Shown here: piece by piece, positions 39,901-48,742 of the stretch | Layout of the letters: the number at the start of each line of letters is the position of its first letter | How positions within the stretch are numbered: the first letter of the stretch is position 1 | NCBI RefSeq assembly: GCF_007004665.1 | Contig: NZ_ML660052.1 | Coordinates: 62,001 to 126,000 of the forward strand | Source: Denitrobaculum tricleocarpae | Lineage (GTDB): Bacteria > Pseudomonadota > Alphaproteobacteria > Kiloniellales > Kiloniellaceae | Length of the DNA stretch: 64,000 bases | Reading direction: 5' to 3' | Translations under genes and position numbers: made by a program | The notes under the pieces: generated by a model | The model's database searches: none | What the model was told of the DNA's origin: nothing | What the model saw: only the letters and a program-made list of their open reading frames with translations

Positions 39901-40712
39901 GCGCCCGCACCCTCGAGGCTTGGTGCCTCGGTCTTGGCCTGCGTCAGCGACGCGAAGGCTGCGGCGATATCAGTGGCACCGGTAGCGGCGAGCACAGCGT
40001 CGTGGGTGCCGTCGGCCACGACCTTGCCGTGATGCAGCACCACAACCTGTTTCGCGGGCGTGACCTCGTCGATCAGGTGGGTCGCCCAGAGTACGGCGAG
40101 CTTGTCGTCCTGACAGAGCGCGGTGGTCCGTTCCACGATATCGCGGCGGGAATCGATATCCAGCCCTACGGTCGGTTCGTCCAGCAGCAGCAGTTTCGGA
40201 TCGTGCAGCAGCGCGCGGGCAATTTCGACCCGGCGCATCTGACCGCCGGAAAGGCGGCGCGCTTTCTCCTTCGCCCGGTCCGCCAGCTTGACCCGCTCCA
40301 GCTGCGCCTCCGCCCGTTCGCGGGCTTCACGTGGGGTAAAGCCGTGCAGGGCCGCGTGGTAGAGCAGGTTCTGCATGACGCTCAGGTCCAGGTCCAGGGT
40401 GCGCTGCTGAAAGACCACACCCAGACGCTGCAGGGCTTCGCCGGGCGACCGCCGCACATCGTGCCCATAGACGCGGATCGCGCCGGAGGTATTGCTGTAG
40501 AGGCGCGTGATCAGCGAAAACAGCGTGGTCTTTCCGGCGCCGTTCAGCCCCAGCAAAACGCAAAACCGCGATGGCGCGATCGAGAAACTCACCTCGTCGA
40601 GCGCTTTATTCGGACCAAAGCTGTGCGTGAGGCCGGCCACTTCCAGGGCGCGCAATGTGCTCTGGCGGCCGGGCGCGGTCACCTCCTCGGGCGCTGCTTG
40701 GGACAGTGTCAC
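39897..40712 (-). CDS. ABC transporter ATPase of the PQQ-alcohol dehydrogenase system (PedA-like)
   Basis: A 271 aa nucleotide-binding subunit with all motifs intact: Walker A GLNGAGKT, Q-loop VFQQRTLDLDL, signature LSGGQMRRVEIARALL, Walker B LLLLDEPTVGLD, switch WATHLIDE. It partners the ABC-2 permease, so it is an export-type ATPase. The YVTN propeller protein gene lies 38 bp upstream on the same strand. Confidence 0.92.
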   Translation of the reverse strand: MTLSQAAPEEVTAPGRQSTLRALEVAGLTHSFGPNKALDEVSFSIAPSRFCVLLGLNGAGKTTLFSLITRLYSNTSGAIRVYGHDVRRSPGEALQRLGVVFQQRTLDLDLSVMQNLLYHAALHGFTPREARERAEAQLERVKLADRAKEKARRLSGGQMRRVEIARALLHDPKLLLLDEPTVGLDIDSRRDIVERTTALCQDDKLAVLWATHLIDEVTPAKQVVVLHHGKVVADGTHDAVLAATGATDIAAAFASLTQAKTEAPSLEGAGA

Positions 40713-40750
40713 GGATCGACCTCTATGCGGCGCGGCACGTCAGTGGATTG

Positions 40751-41749
40751 TCACTCTTGGGAGATCGCCACGCCCCAGGGGAAGCGGCCGACGCCGATCG
40801 ATTTTATCACCCGCAGCTTCTCGGTGTCGATCACCGAGATGTCGTTACTGACGCCGTTCGAGGTGAAGAGCATCTTTTCATCCGGCGTGAAGGCCAGTTG
40901 CCAGACCCGCTGCCCGACCAGCAGGTACTTCTCGACCTCGTGGGTCTCGCCGTTGATCACCGCAACCCGGTTCGAGGGGCCGAGGGCAACAAAGGCGCGC
41001 GAGCCGTCTTTTGTCACCCGAAGTCCGACCGGCTGGATCGCTTCCGGCTGCACGCCCGGGACTTCGAAGGAGATTTTGGTAATCATCTTGCGGGTTTTCG
41101 CATCGATGACCGCCACGGTCCCGCCGATTTCCGAGGTCACCCAGAGCTTTTCGCCGTCTTTATTGAACTCGGCGAAGCGGGGCCGGCTGTCGACCAGGAG
41201 ATTGTCGAAGATCTCGTTGGTCTCGGTGTCGATAAAATGGGCCATGTTGGTGGTCTCGGAGGTGTTCACCAGGACCTTGCCGTCCGGGCTGATTCCCATC
41301 CCCTCCGGCTCCACACCCACCGGAATTTCCGCCAGCACCTTGTTGTCGACGATGTCGACCACCGTGACCAGATTGTCGTCCTCGTTCGCGATGTAGAGTG
41401 GGTTGCCGCTCGGGTGCAGCACGAAGAGCTCCGGATCGGGCCCGGACGGCAGTTCCCGGACGACCTGTTTCGTCTCCACGTCGAAGACCTGAACCGTGTC
41501 GTCGTCGCTGGCGCAGATCAGCAGATACTTGCCGTCGTTGGTCAGCAGGATCCCGCGCGGCCGCTGGCCCACCGCAATGGTGTCGGTGACCTCCAGCGTC
41601 GTGCTGTCGATGATGCTGATGGTATTGTCTTTTTCGTTGGAGATGTAGACCGTGTAGGCCTCGGCCGAGGGCGCAAAGCCGAGACTTGCCGTCAGGCTCG
41701 CTGCGGCCAGAAACTTACCGGCCGCTAACATCTTGAGTGCCGTTTTCAT
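40751..41749 (-). CDS. YVTN beta-propeller protein of the PQQ ABC cluster
   Basis: About 332 aa: signal peptide (AAGKFLAAASLTASLGFAPSAEA) and then seven propeller repeats with YISNEKDNTISIIDSTTLEV, LLICASDDDTVQVFDVETKQV, YIANEDDNLVTVVDIVDNKV and so on. Proteins of this type occur with the PQQ-linked ABC exporter and may bind a redox protein or substrate in the periplasm; no activity is proven. The ATG at 41749 follows AGGAGG, so the longer open frame upstream is ignored. Confidence 0.9.
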   Translation of the reverse strand: MKTALKMLAAGKFLAAASLTASLGFAPSAEAYTVYISNEKDNTISIIDSTTLEVTDTIAVGQRPRGILLTNDGKYLLICASDDDTVQVFDVETKQVVRELPSGPDPELFVLHPSGNPLYIANEDDNLVTVVDIVDNKVLAEIPVGVEPEGMGISPDGKVLVNTSETTNMAHFIDTETNEIFDNLLVDSRPRFAEFNKDGEKLWVTSEIGGTVAVIDAKTRKMITKISFEVPGVQPEAIQPVGLRVTKDGSRAFVALGPSNRVAVINGETHEVEKYLLVGQRVWQLAFTPDEKMLFTSNGVSNDISVIDTEKLRVIKSIGVGRFPWGVAISQE

Positions 41750-41807
41750 ATTTCCCTGTTCCTCCTGAAGTGACGGTCTTCTTTGCCGTATTCTGTGGGA
41801 GCTTCCG

Positions 41808-43106
41808 CTACTCGAAGCGGCACTCCGATTCCGGTTCGTCCAAACCCATGGTATCCAGCAGCGATCGTTCATGCAGGAAGCCCTGCTGCGGCGAGGTCGA
41901 GACCAGCGCCCGCGCCGCGGTCAGCAGGATCGGCTGCCGGAGCTGCCCGTTCCAGGTGCGGAAGGTCAGCTTCTGGCCTTTGAATCCCGCCAGCTCGAAA
42001 TCCGGGCTGCGGATGTAACCCTCGATGTCGGCGAAAGCCGTCGACTGGGTGCGGGTTGCGCCCTCGCCGATGGTGCGGATCGCGGCCCAGACGTGATAGT
42101 CGAGCGGGGCCATGAAGCGCCCGTTTGTCTTGAGAAAGCGGCTTTGCAGCTGCGCGGCGCCCCATTGCTCGTGGGTCCGGTGCCAGGTCGTCGGTGTCAG
42201 TCCCTGCGTGCCCACGATCGGGCGCGGATCCCAGGTGCGGTAAGCCAGGTATTCGCCGAACTCTCCGATCTCGTCGGCGACTACCAGCACATCATAGTCG
42301 GCGTCCTGGGTAAAGGCGGGCACTTCGGCCTGCGCGGTGCGGCGGGCGTCGGGACCGTAGTCCCAGTTCTTTTCCGCGACGATCTTTGTGCCGAAGCGTT
42401 TTGCCGACCGCCTGATGGCCTTGGCGAAGCGGGCGTCGCTGTCCCGGCGTCCCACCACCAGGAACCAGTTGCGCCAGCGTTTCCAGGCCAGGAACTGCGC
42501 CAGTGCGTCGGCGAGCATCGCCCGGCTCGGGATGATATGGAGCACGTTGGCGCGGCAATCCGCGCCGCGCAGCCTATCGTCCCTTGCGCCCGCATTGAAC
42601 AGCAGAACGTCCTGGTCCTTCGCGTGATCGGCCATTTTCAGCAGGGCGTCTGCCGGCACGTTCAGTACAAAATGCTGCAGACCTTCGGCCCGCAGCGTGT
42701 CGAAAGCAGCCACCACATCGCCGTCGGCCGGAACCTCCAGGTGCTTCAAGGCATAGGCCTGCTTCATGAAACGCCCGGTTGTATTGTTGTCCTTGATCGA
42801 GAGCAGGCCACCGGCGAGGCCTTCATCTTCCGGCGGGATATCCAGGTTGGAGAGTTTCGGCGGCCGCTCGACGATCTGGCTGATATAGGCAATCGCGACT
42901 TCTTCGCTTTCCGCCGCCGCCGTTCCCGCCATCATCGGCATCAGGCCCCCGGTTATCGGCATAAGGAAGGCAAAGAAGCCGAGTGCATTCAGCAGCTTGC
43001 GCAGAGCGGTCGCGTGCGGAGATTTTGCGCGGAAGTTGCGGCCCGGCTGTGCCAAGGCGTCGCTTGGGCAGCCTTCGTATTTCGCCAGGGTCGTGATCGG
43101 AGTCAT
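41808..43106 (-). CDS. ABC substrate-binding protein of the PQQ ABC cluster
   Basis: A 432 aa exported protein of the branched-chain amino acid binding fold (Peripla_BP_6 type): signal region around LLNALGFFAFLMPITGG, then VAIAYISQIVERPP, FVLNVPADALLKMADHAK, WFLVVGRRDSDARFAKAIRR, VVADEIGEFGEYLAYRTW, RFMAPLDYHVWAAIRTIGE. Binding proteins normally serve importers, but the only permease in this operon is an ABC-2 exporter, an established oddity of these clusters. It is the first gene of the minus-strand operon. Confidence 0.88.
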   Translation of the reverse strand: MTPITTLAKYEGCPSDALAQPGRNFRAKSPHATALRKLLNALGFFAFLMPITGGLMPMMAGTAAAESEEVAIAYISQIVERPPKLSNLDIPPEDEGLAGGLLSIKDNNTTGRFMKQAYALKHLEVPADGDVVAAFDTLRAEGLQHFVLNVPADALLKMADHAKDQDVLLFNAGARDDRLRGADCRANVLHIIPSRAMLADALAQFLAWKRWRNWFLVVGRRDSDARFAKAIRRSAKRFGTKIVAEKNWDYGPDARRTAQAEVPAFTQDADYDVLVVADEIGEFGEYLAYRTWDPRPIVGTQGLTPTTWHRTHEQWGAAQLQSRFLKTNGRFMAPLDYHVWAAIRTIGEGATRTQSTAFADIEGYIRSPDFELAGFKGQKLTFRTWNGQLRQPILLTAARALVSTSPQQGFLHERSLLDTMGLDEPESECRFE

Positions 43107-43332
43107 TTCGATGCCAGCGCGCTCCCGTAGTCTAGACCGGCAAACAAAATACCACTTAGAGGCGCCACCCTAAATAGCGTTTCGGGCGATAGACCTAGTA
43201 CTATTTGCCAATTGTTCCGCTCAGGTGCCTACGGAGAATCCCCTGAGGGACTCTGTTTTTTTGGGGAGGAGTACCTGAGAGACGCCTGTTCCTTGAACCG
43301 CGGGACACGAGCTAAGGGGAGTGTGACGACAG

Positions 43333-43836
43333 ATGCGTATCTTCTTCGTTTCGGCCCTCGCTCTCTTGCTTTGCCTGGCCGCTCCGCTGCGGGCCGAGCC
43401 CGAAAAATCCCGCGCGGCGATCTTTGATTTCGAGCTGATCGATACCAGCCTGGAAGGCGCGGTGAAGGGCATCAATCAGAATGAGAGCAAGCGCCTTATC
43501 CTGATCAGTGACATCCTGCGCGAAAAGCTGTCGGACTCCGGACTCTATGAAATCGCGGATCTCTCGCATTTGAAGGCGAAGATCGACGATGCCGGTTACC
43601 TGCACAGCTGCAACGGCTGCGAGGTCAAACTTGCCGCCGAAGCTGACGCGCAGCTCGCGATTACCGGCGTGGTCCAGAAAGTCAGCAATCTCATTCTCAA
43701 CATCAACGTCTATATGCGGGACGTGCAAAGCGGAGAGATGATCCGCAGCGCCTCGGCGGACATTCGCGGCAACACGGATCAGTCCTGGAGCCACGGCATT
43801 TCCTGGCTCGCGCGCAACCGCTTGCTGAAACCCTGA
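43333..43836 (+). CDS. Exported DUF3280/DUF2380-like protein
   Basis: A 167 aa protein with signal peptide (VSALALLLCLAAPLRA) and a mature part beginning KSRAAIFDFELIDTSLEG and containing DAQLAITGVVQKVSNLILNINVYMRDVQSGEMIRS. Such proteins with a curli-assembly-like CsgG-type N-terminus are described as DUF2380/DUF3280. One Cys pair (SCNGCEV) could be a disulfide or metal site. It starts the plus-strand operon divergent from the PQQ ABC cluster, followed 15 bp later by a binding protein gene. Confidence 0.75.
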   Translation: MRIFFVSALALLLCLAAPLRAEPEKSRAAIFDFELIDTSLEGAVKGINQNESKRLILISDILREKLSDSGLYEIADLSHLKAKIDDAGYLHSCNGCEVKLAAEADAQLAITGVVQKVSNLILNINVYMRDVQSGEMIRSASADIRGNTDQSWSHGISWLARNRLLKP

Positions 43837-43850
43837 GGAGGGCCGATCAC

Positions 43851-44888
43851 GTGAGAAGCTTAAGGCCCCTGTTTCGCATCTCGCGTAGAGTGGCATTGAT
43901 ATCCGGACTTCTGGCCTGGCTCGCCGCGGTTCCGAACTTTGCGGCTGTTGCCGAGCCTAACACGCTGAAGGTCGGGGTCCTGAAGTTCGGCACGGTGAAC
44001 TGGCAGTTGGAGAGTCTGCAGTTCAATGGCTTCGACAAGGCCGCAGGCCTGGATCTCGAGGTGCTGGCTTTGGCGTCGAAGAACGGCACCAGCGTCGCGC
44101 TGCAGGCCGGTGACGTGGATATGATCGTTTCCGACTGGATCTGGGTGAACCGCCAGCGGGCCAGCGGCGAGGATTTCGTCTTCGTGCCCTACTCCACTGC
44201 CCTGGGTGCACTGGTTCTGGGTGAGGGGAGCAGCATTTCGGATCTCGCCGGCCTGAAAGGCAAGAAGATCGGAATTGCCGGCGGGCCGGTGGATAAGAAC
44301 TGGCTGGTCCTGCGGGCCTGGAGCCAGAAGCTTCACGGTTTCGACATCGCCGACAGCGCAGAGGCGGTCTTCGCCGCACCGCCTCTCTTGAACGAGCAAC
44401 TGCGCAGCGGACGGATCGATGCGGTTCTGACCTTCTGGCCTTACGCGGCCCGCCTGGAGGCCGCGGGCGCAAAGCGCTTGCACTCTGTCGGCGACCTGGT
44501 CACGGACCTGGGCGTCTTCAAACCTGCCGCGCTGGTGGGTTACGTGTTTCGCGAGCGCCTGCTGCAGGACCGGCCCGGTGCCGTCGAAGGCTTCTTCTCC
44601 GCGGTCGCGGCGACCAATGCCCTCCTGGAAAAATCGGACGGCGAGTGGGAACGTCTGCGTCCGGCCATGCGGGCCAGGACGGACGCGTCATTCGAGGCTC
44701 TGAAAAAGGGTTTTCGCGCCGGTGCGGCGTCGCCTTTCACACCCAGCGACCAAAAGGACGCCGCCGCGCTATTTGAGATCCTCTCGGCGACCGGCGGCGA
44801 AAAACTGGTCGGGCGGGGGGTGAGCTTTGATCCAACCACCTTCTGGACACCCAAAGCCGCCGAAGCGGGAGCCCCCAAAACCCAATGA
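43851..44888 (+). CDS. ABC transporter substrate-binding protein (NMT1/taurine-like)
   Basis: A 345 aa binding protein of the nitrate/sulfonate/hydroxymethylpyrimidine group. After a signal peptide comes LKVGVLKFGTVNWQLESLQFNGFDKAAGLDLEVLALASKNGTSVALQAGDVDMIVSDWIW, then KIGIAGGPVDKNWLVLRAW. The start is a GTG at 43851 after GAGGAGGG. It forms a complete importer with the next two genes. The ligand is unknown; the setting beside quinoprotein genes suggests an alcohol, lanthanophore-like or cofactor molecule, but there is no direct evidence. Confidence 0.9.
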   Translation: MRSLRPLFRISRRVALISGLLAWLAAVPNFAAVAEPNTLKVGVLKFGTVNWQLESLQFNGFDKAAGLDLEVLALASKNGTSVALQAGDVDMIVSDWIWVNRQRASGEDFVFVPYSTALGALVLGEGSSISDLAGLKGKKIGIAGGPVDKNWLVLRAWSQKLHGFDIADSAEAVFAAPPLLNEQLRSGRIDAVLTFWPYAARLEAAGAKRLHSVGDLVTDLGVFKPAALVGYVFRERLLQDRPGAVEGFFSAVAATNALLEKSDGEWERLRPAMRARTDASFEALKKGFRAGAASPFTPSDQKDAAALFEILSATGGEKLVGRGVSFDPTTFWTPKAAEAGAPKTQ

Positions 44889-44898
44889 GCAAAACCCC

Positions 44899-45651
44899 AT
44901 GAGCGGACGGCTGTTATCTGCGGTCAACTTCATCCTGTCGCTCGGTCTTTTTCTTCTGCTCTGGCAACTGGCGGCCGCCTGGACAGACAGCCCCGCCCTG
45001 CCGTTTCCCGCGACGGTTCTCGAGACCTTTTTCCTTGCGGCCGGGACCGGTGAACTGCCCTATCACCTCGCGGTCACCCTGGCGCGCACCTTCGTGGCCT
45101 TCCTGCTCTCGATGATTATCGGTGCGAGCATCGGCCTGGTCATGGGCCGCAGCCGCCGGGTCGACCGCTTCTTCGACTCCTGGCTGATTCTTTTCCTCAA
45201 TATCCCGGCGCTGGTCGTCATCATTCTCTGCTACATCTGGTTCGGCCTGACCGAGGTCGCCGCGGTTCTGGCGGTTTCCGTCAATAAGATTCCGAACGTC
45301 GCCGCGACCATGCGCGAAGGGGCGCGGGCGCTGGAGCGGCAGTATATGGATCTCGCTCTCAGCTACCGTTTCGGCGCCTGGAAAACCCTGCGGCATATCA
45401 TCCTGCCCCAGCTCTCGCCTTTCTTCGCGGCGTCCGCCCGTTCGGGACTGGCGCTGGTCTGGAAGATCGTTCTGGTGGTCGAGCTGCTCGGGCGCAGCAA
45501 CGGCGTCGGATTTCAACTGCACCTCTTTTTTCAGCTCTTCGACGTGCCCTCCATACTGGCCTACACCATCGCCTTCGTGGCGGTGATCCAGATGATCGAG
45601 ATCTTCATCTTCAAGCCCTGGGAACGCCACGCCAACAGGTGGCGGTCATGA
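44899..45651 (+). CDS. ABC transporter permease (TauC/SsuC-like)
   Basis: About 250 aa membrane protein with six segments of the nitrate/sulfonate permease type and an EAA loop (MREGARALERQYMDLALSYRFGAWKTLRHIILPQ). The start at the ATG 44899 is preferred over a longer frame, which overlaps the binding-protein gene and has no hydrophobic start. Its stop overlaps the ATPase start by 4 bp. Confidence 0.9.
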   Translation: MSGRLLSAVNFILSLGLFLLLWQLAAAWTDSPALPFPATVLETFFLAAGTGELPYHLAVTLARTFVAFLLSMIIGASIGLVMGRSRRVDRFFDSWLILFLNIPALVVIILCYIWFGLTEVAAVLAVSVNKIPNVAATMREGARALERQYMDLALSYRFGAWKTLRHIILPQLSPFFAASARSGLALVWKIVLVVELLGRSNGVGFQLHLFFQLFDVPSILAYTIAFVAVIQMIEIFIFKPWERHANRWRS

Positions 45652-46427
45652 ATTGGCTTTCGATCGATGTTGCCCGAAAGAGTTATGGGCCGAAAAGCTA
45701 TGACAAGGGTGCCCGCGCGGACCGGGACGGCGCCGTGTCCGAAGCTCCGACGGCGGTTCTCGAGAACGTCGCCTTGAGCATCGAATACGGCGCGTTCGTC
45801 TGCATCCTGGGGCCATCCGGTTGCGGCAAGACGACCCTGCTCAATCTGGTGGCCGGTCTCGACAAGAATTTCGTAGGTAACATTGCGTTGCGTGCCACCC
45901 GTGCGCAGCGGGAGGCCCGGATCGGCTATGTTTTTCAGAGCCCGGCGCTGCTGCCCTGGCGGACAGTGGGCGAAAACCTGAAACTGGTCATGCGCCCGGA
46001 TCAGACCGGCAGCGGCGTTGAGCGGGAACTGCTCTCGCAAATGGGTCTCGCGGACTGTTACGACGCCTATCCGCGGGATCTCTCGCTGGGTATGAGCCGC
46101 CGGGTCGCCCTGGCCCGTGCGCTGGTGATCGAGCCGGACCTGCTCCTCATGGACGAACCCTTCGTCTCGCTGGACGAAAGCAAGGCCGCCGAGCTACGGC
46201 AGCTTTTAATGCGCTTCTGGAAAGCCCGGACCATGACCGTGCTCTTCGTGACCCACGATAGCCGCGAGGCGATCCAGCTCGGCCAGCGGATCATCGTCAT
46301 GGCGGGATCGCCCGCGACGGTCCAACGCGACGAAATGGTCATTCTCTCGCCGGAGCAACGCGAAGATCCGCTCTACATCGAGGCCCTTCGAAAGCAGATC
46401 CTAAATCACACCGGCCCGCAGCTTTAA
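45648..46427 (+). CDS. ABC transporter ATPase (TauB/SsuB-like)
   Basis: A 259 aa ATPase: Walker A GPSGCGKT, Q-loop VFQSPALLPW, Walker B LLLMDEPFVSLDE, switch FVTHDSREA. The signature is LSLGM rather than LSGGQ (RDLSLGMSRRVALARAL), a variation seen in this branch. The ATG at 45648 overlaps the permease stop (ATGA); an in-frame GTG 9 bp earlier is less likely. It ends the three-gene importer. Confidence 0.92.
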   Translation: MNWLSIDVARKSYGPKSYDKGARADRDGAVSEAPTAVLENVALSIEYGAFVCILGPSGCGKTTLLNLVAGLDKNFVGNIALRATRAQREARIGYVFQSPALLPWRTVGENLKLVMRPDQTGSGVERELLSQMGLADCYDAYPRDLSLGMSRRVALARALVIEPDLLLMDEPFVSLDESKAAELRQLLMRFWKARTMTVLFVTHDSREAIQLGQRIIVMAGSPATVQRDEMVILSPEQREDPLYIEALRKQILNHTGPQL

Positions 46428-46601
46428 CCGGGGTCTTCGATGACGGCCGTGCGGAAGATTGTCTGCAGACATATCATTTTCTTCAATTTATAAGTAAGCT
46501 AATAACTCACGCGGTCTGTCCGACAGCCTCTCGCTCCGCCGGTCTGAGGAGCATCTGTATCGGACGCGCGGAGTGAGGGGTTTACTTTGGAGGGGAACAG
46601 G

Positions 46602-47213
46602 ATGCCGAAGCTGCTGGGGAAACTGGCAACGCTCGTCGTGGTGCTGGCACTGTCAGGCTGCGCGGTCAAATTCGTTGAAGACTACGATGTGGTTCTCGAT
46701 CAGGGCTTATCGGATTACCAGGGGGAAATGGCGGCCTTCATGGCCCGGATGGCCGCGTTATCGAATGCGCCGGAGGGGGAATACGACTCTGCCGGGGTTC
46801 AGGCTTTTTATGCCCGCACCTCCGCCGAACTCCAGACCTTCGTCGAACGGGCAGAGGCCATCGACAGCAGCGGCAAATGCGTCGCCGCCGATTACCTCGG
46901 GCGCGGCATCAAGGCCGTGGTCGAGCGAAGTGCCGGTTTCATCGACGCCCAGGAACTGCCGCTGGGCAAATATACCAACGTGACCGAGATCGTACGCAGC
47001 TATGGCGAAGGCGCGGACGAGGTTGCGATGGGAAACTGCACGGTGGTTATCCTGAAGGTCGTTCAGGACAACCACGGCGTGGTGCAGGAATTGCACAAAA
47101 CCAACGGCTCCCTGCCCAGGGTGATCGTCGATATCGCCGGGCCGCTGCTCGATCAGTCGGTGCGGATTGCCATCAGGAATGAAGTTGCCAAGAAAAACCG
47201 GGGAGACCAGTGA
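46602..47213 (+). CDS. Lipoprotein of unknown function
   Basis: A 203 aa protein with a lipobox LSGC at about residue 17 (VVVLALSGCAVKF), so it is probably anchored to a membrane. The mature part is helical and acidic (EDYDVVLDQGLSDYQGEMAAFMARMAALS). Two more cysteines (GKCVAADYL and GNCTVVIL) could form a disulfide. The start at the ATG 46602 follows GGAGGGG. It overlaps the next gene as TGATG. I recognise no family; it may act with the small amphipathic protein next to it in the envelope. Confidence 0.8.
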   Translation: MPKLLGKLATLVVVLALSGCAVKFVEDYDVVLDQGLSDYQGEMAAFMARMAALSNAPEGEYDSAGVQAFYARTSAELQTFVERAEAIDSSGKCVAADYLGRGIKAVVERSAGFIDAQELPLGKYTNVTEIVRSYGEGADEVAMGNCTVVILKVVQDNHGVVQELHKTNGSLPRVIVDIAGPLLDQSVRIAIRNEVAKKNRGDQ

Positions 47214-47557
47214 TGTCGGTGAATCTCAAAGCCCTCAACGTATCCACCATTTTTCCTCCGATGCTGACCGCCGCGAAAGATGTCGCCGGCTCGAGCTGGG
47301 GCGAAATCCGCTCGGTCGTCAAAATCGAATTCAAGGCGCTCGCCAAGCGGATCAAGGAAATCGGCAGGGCCTTTGCGAACGGCGAAATCAACAAAGCCAC
47401 CGCCAAGATGCTCATGAAGATGGTCCGCAACAACGTGACCGCCGCCATCGCCTTGGTGACCAATCAGGTCCTGATCATGGTCGAGAAAATCGTCAACGCC
47501 GCGCTCAAGATCGTCCGCGACGTGGTCAACACGGCCTTGGGTGTTGCGATTTTGTAA
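47213..47557 (+). CDS. Small amphipathic/helical protein of unknown function
   Basis: A 114 aa protein without signal peptide, almost entirely alpha-helical in appearance: MVRNNVTAAIALVTNQVLIMVEKIVNAALKIV and similar repeats of hydrophobic faces. No family known to me. It is translationally coupled to the lipoprotein gene, which suggests the two proteins work as a pair, perhaps the helical one at the cytoplasmic side or exported by other means. Base use is like the neighbours. Confidence 0.7.
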   Translation: MSVNLKALNVSTIFPPMLTAAKDVAGSSWGEIRSVVKIEFKALAKRIKEIGRAFANGEINKATAKMLMKMVRNNVTAAIALVTNQVLIMVEKIVNAALKIVRDVVNTALGVAIL

Positions 47558-47590
47558 GGCCTGATCCTACAGCGTCTGACGATCGCAAAT

Positions 47591-48742
47591 TCAAGATCCC
47601 GCTTCGCGCCACTCCTTGTATTTGATGATCGCGGAGAGGCAATGCTGGGTGTAGTCGATTCGGGTCAGTGGGGTCTTGCGGTTTGCGATGAAGGCCCCCC
47701 CGAAGGCGGCCAGGTCCGGCGACGTCAGCAGGATCCCGTCCCCCAGGTCGAGCTGGGTTTGACCCGGCTGGATCTGAAAGGTCATGATTTTGCGCATCTC
47801 CCATTCAATGCGCGATTCCAGCGGCTGATAAAGTGCATCCTCGGGGCCGGTCAGGCTCAGGGCCGGGATCATCCCTTCCAGGGAATAGCAGGTGTTGGCG
47901 TTGAGGCTGCGCTTTGGCCTCAGGCTTGTGAGGTAATTCTCGGCCTGGCTTTGCGCGAAACGCTTGAGCTCTTCGCGGCCCGTATCGCGAAAGCGCCGCT
48001 CCGCCGCCATGGCGCCCCAGTGAAAGAAGCCGATGTGCGGTTCTTTTCCGTAGGCCGCCATCATGGCGCGGTCGATGTCTCTGAGTTGACGCTCCAGGCG
48101 GGCGCTCTCGAAGGTGGCAATGTAGAAGGCGAGGGCCAGCCAGACCTCGCCGTTGTAGTAGTGGGACTCTTCGGTCGAATCAGGCGCGCGCAGGAAACCG
48201 GCGCCGGGCCGGCGCAGGCCGAGCAGGCCCTGCAGCCAGGCTTCGCGCTGCTGCGCAAAGCGGCCGTCGCCGCTGTTGCGGTAATAGTAAAGCTCCGCCA
48301 GCAGCGCCAGGGCGGTCGCGCCGCCCTTGATGCCGCTGCGCTTGCCGTTGAAGGAGATCAGCTCGCCCCGATCGACCGGAATGGATTTTCCTGCCAGCGC
48401 GGCGACGGCCTTCCGCAGCGGCTCTCTCAGTTCCGCCGTCCGCTGGTGGGCGTAGGCTTCGCCCAGGGCGTAGGCCGTGCCGGCCTGGCGGACGATGTTG
48501 CTCTTGCCGGTGGGCTTGCCGCGCAGGAAGTCGAAGTCGTAGTCGAAAAAGCCGCTCTCCAACTGCGCACCGATGAGCTGTTGCTGCGCCGCTTCGATGG
48601 CCCGGTCCAGGCGTTCGGGTTGCAGGCTCGCCGCCTGGGATGACGGGAACCCGAGCGTAATGGCAAGCAGCAGGCCGGCGACCCGGGTCGAGAGACGTCT
48701 TTTCCTCCCGGGTCGAAGATTGAGGTCGGATCGGACTGTCAT
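47591..48742 (-). CDS. Exported alpha/alpha-toroid-like protein
   Basis: A 383 aa protein with a signal peptide (TRVAGLLLAITLGFPSSQA) and a helical-repeat body (LYYYRNSGDGRFAQQREAWLQGLLGL, YNGEVWLALAFYIATFESARL, HIGFFHWGAMAAERRFRDTG). The repeated helix pairs resemble alpha/alpha toroids of terpene cyclase, glycoside hydrolase and epimerase families. No catalytic motif can be asserted. It begins right after the anti-sigma gene stop (TAGATG), so it is likely part of the ECF operon and perhaps its effector. Confidence 0.78.
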   Translation of the reverse strand: MTVRSDLNLRPGRKRRLSTRVAGLLLAITLGFPSSQAASLQPERLDRAIEAAQQQLIGAQLESGFFDYDFDFLRGKPTGKSNIVRQAGTAYALGEAYAHQRTAELREPLRKAVAALAGKSIPVDRGELISFNGKRSGIKGGATALALLAELYYYRNSGDGRFAQQREAWLQGLLGLRRPGAGFLRAPDSTEESHYYNGEVWLALAFYIATFESARLERQLRDIDRAMMAAYGKEPHIGFFHWGAMAAERRFRDTGREELKRFAQSQAENYLTSLRPKRSLNANTCYSLEGMIPALSLTGPEDALYQPLESRIEWEMRKIMTFQIQPGQTQLDLGDGILLTSPDLAAFGGAFIANRKTPLTRIDYTQHCLSAIIKYKEWREAGS

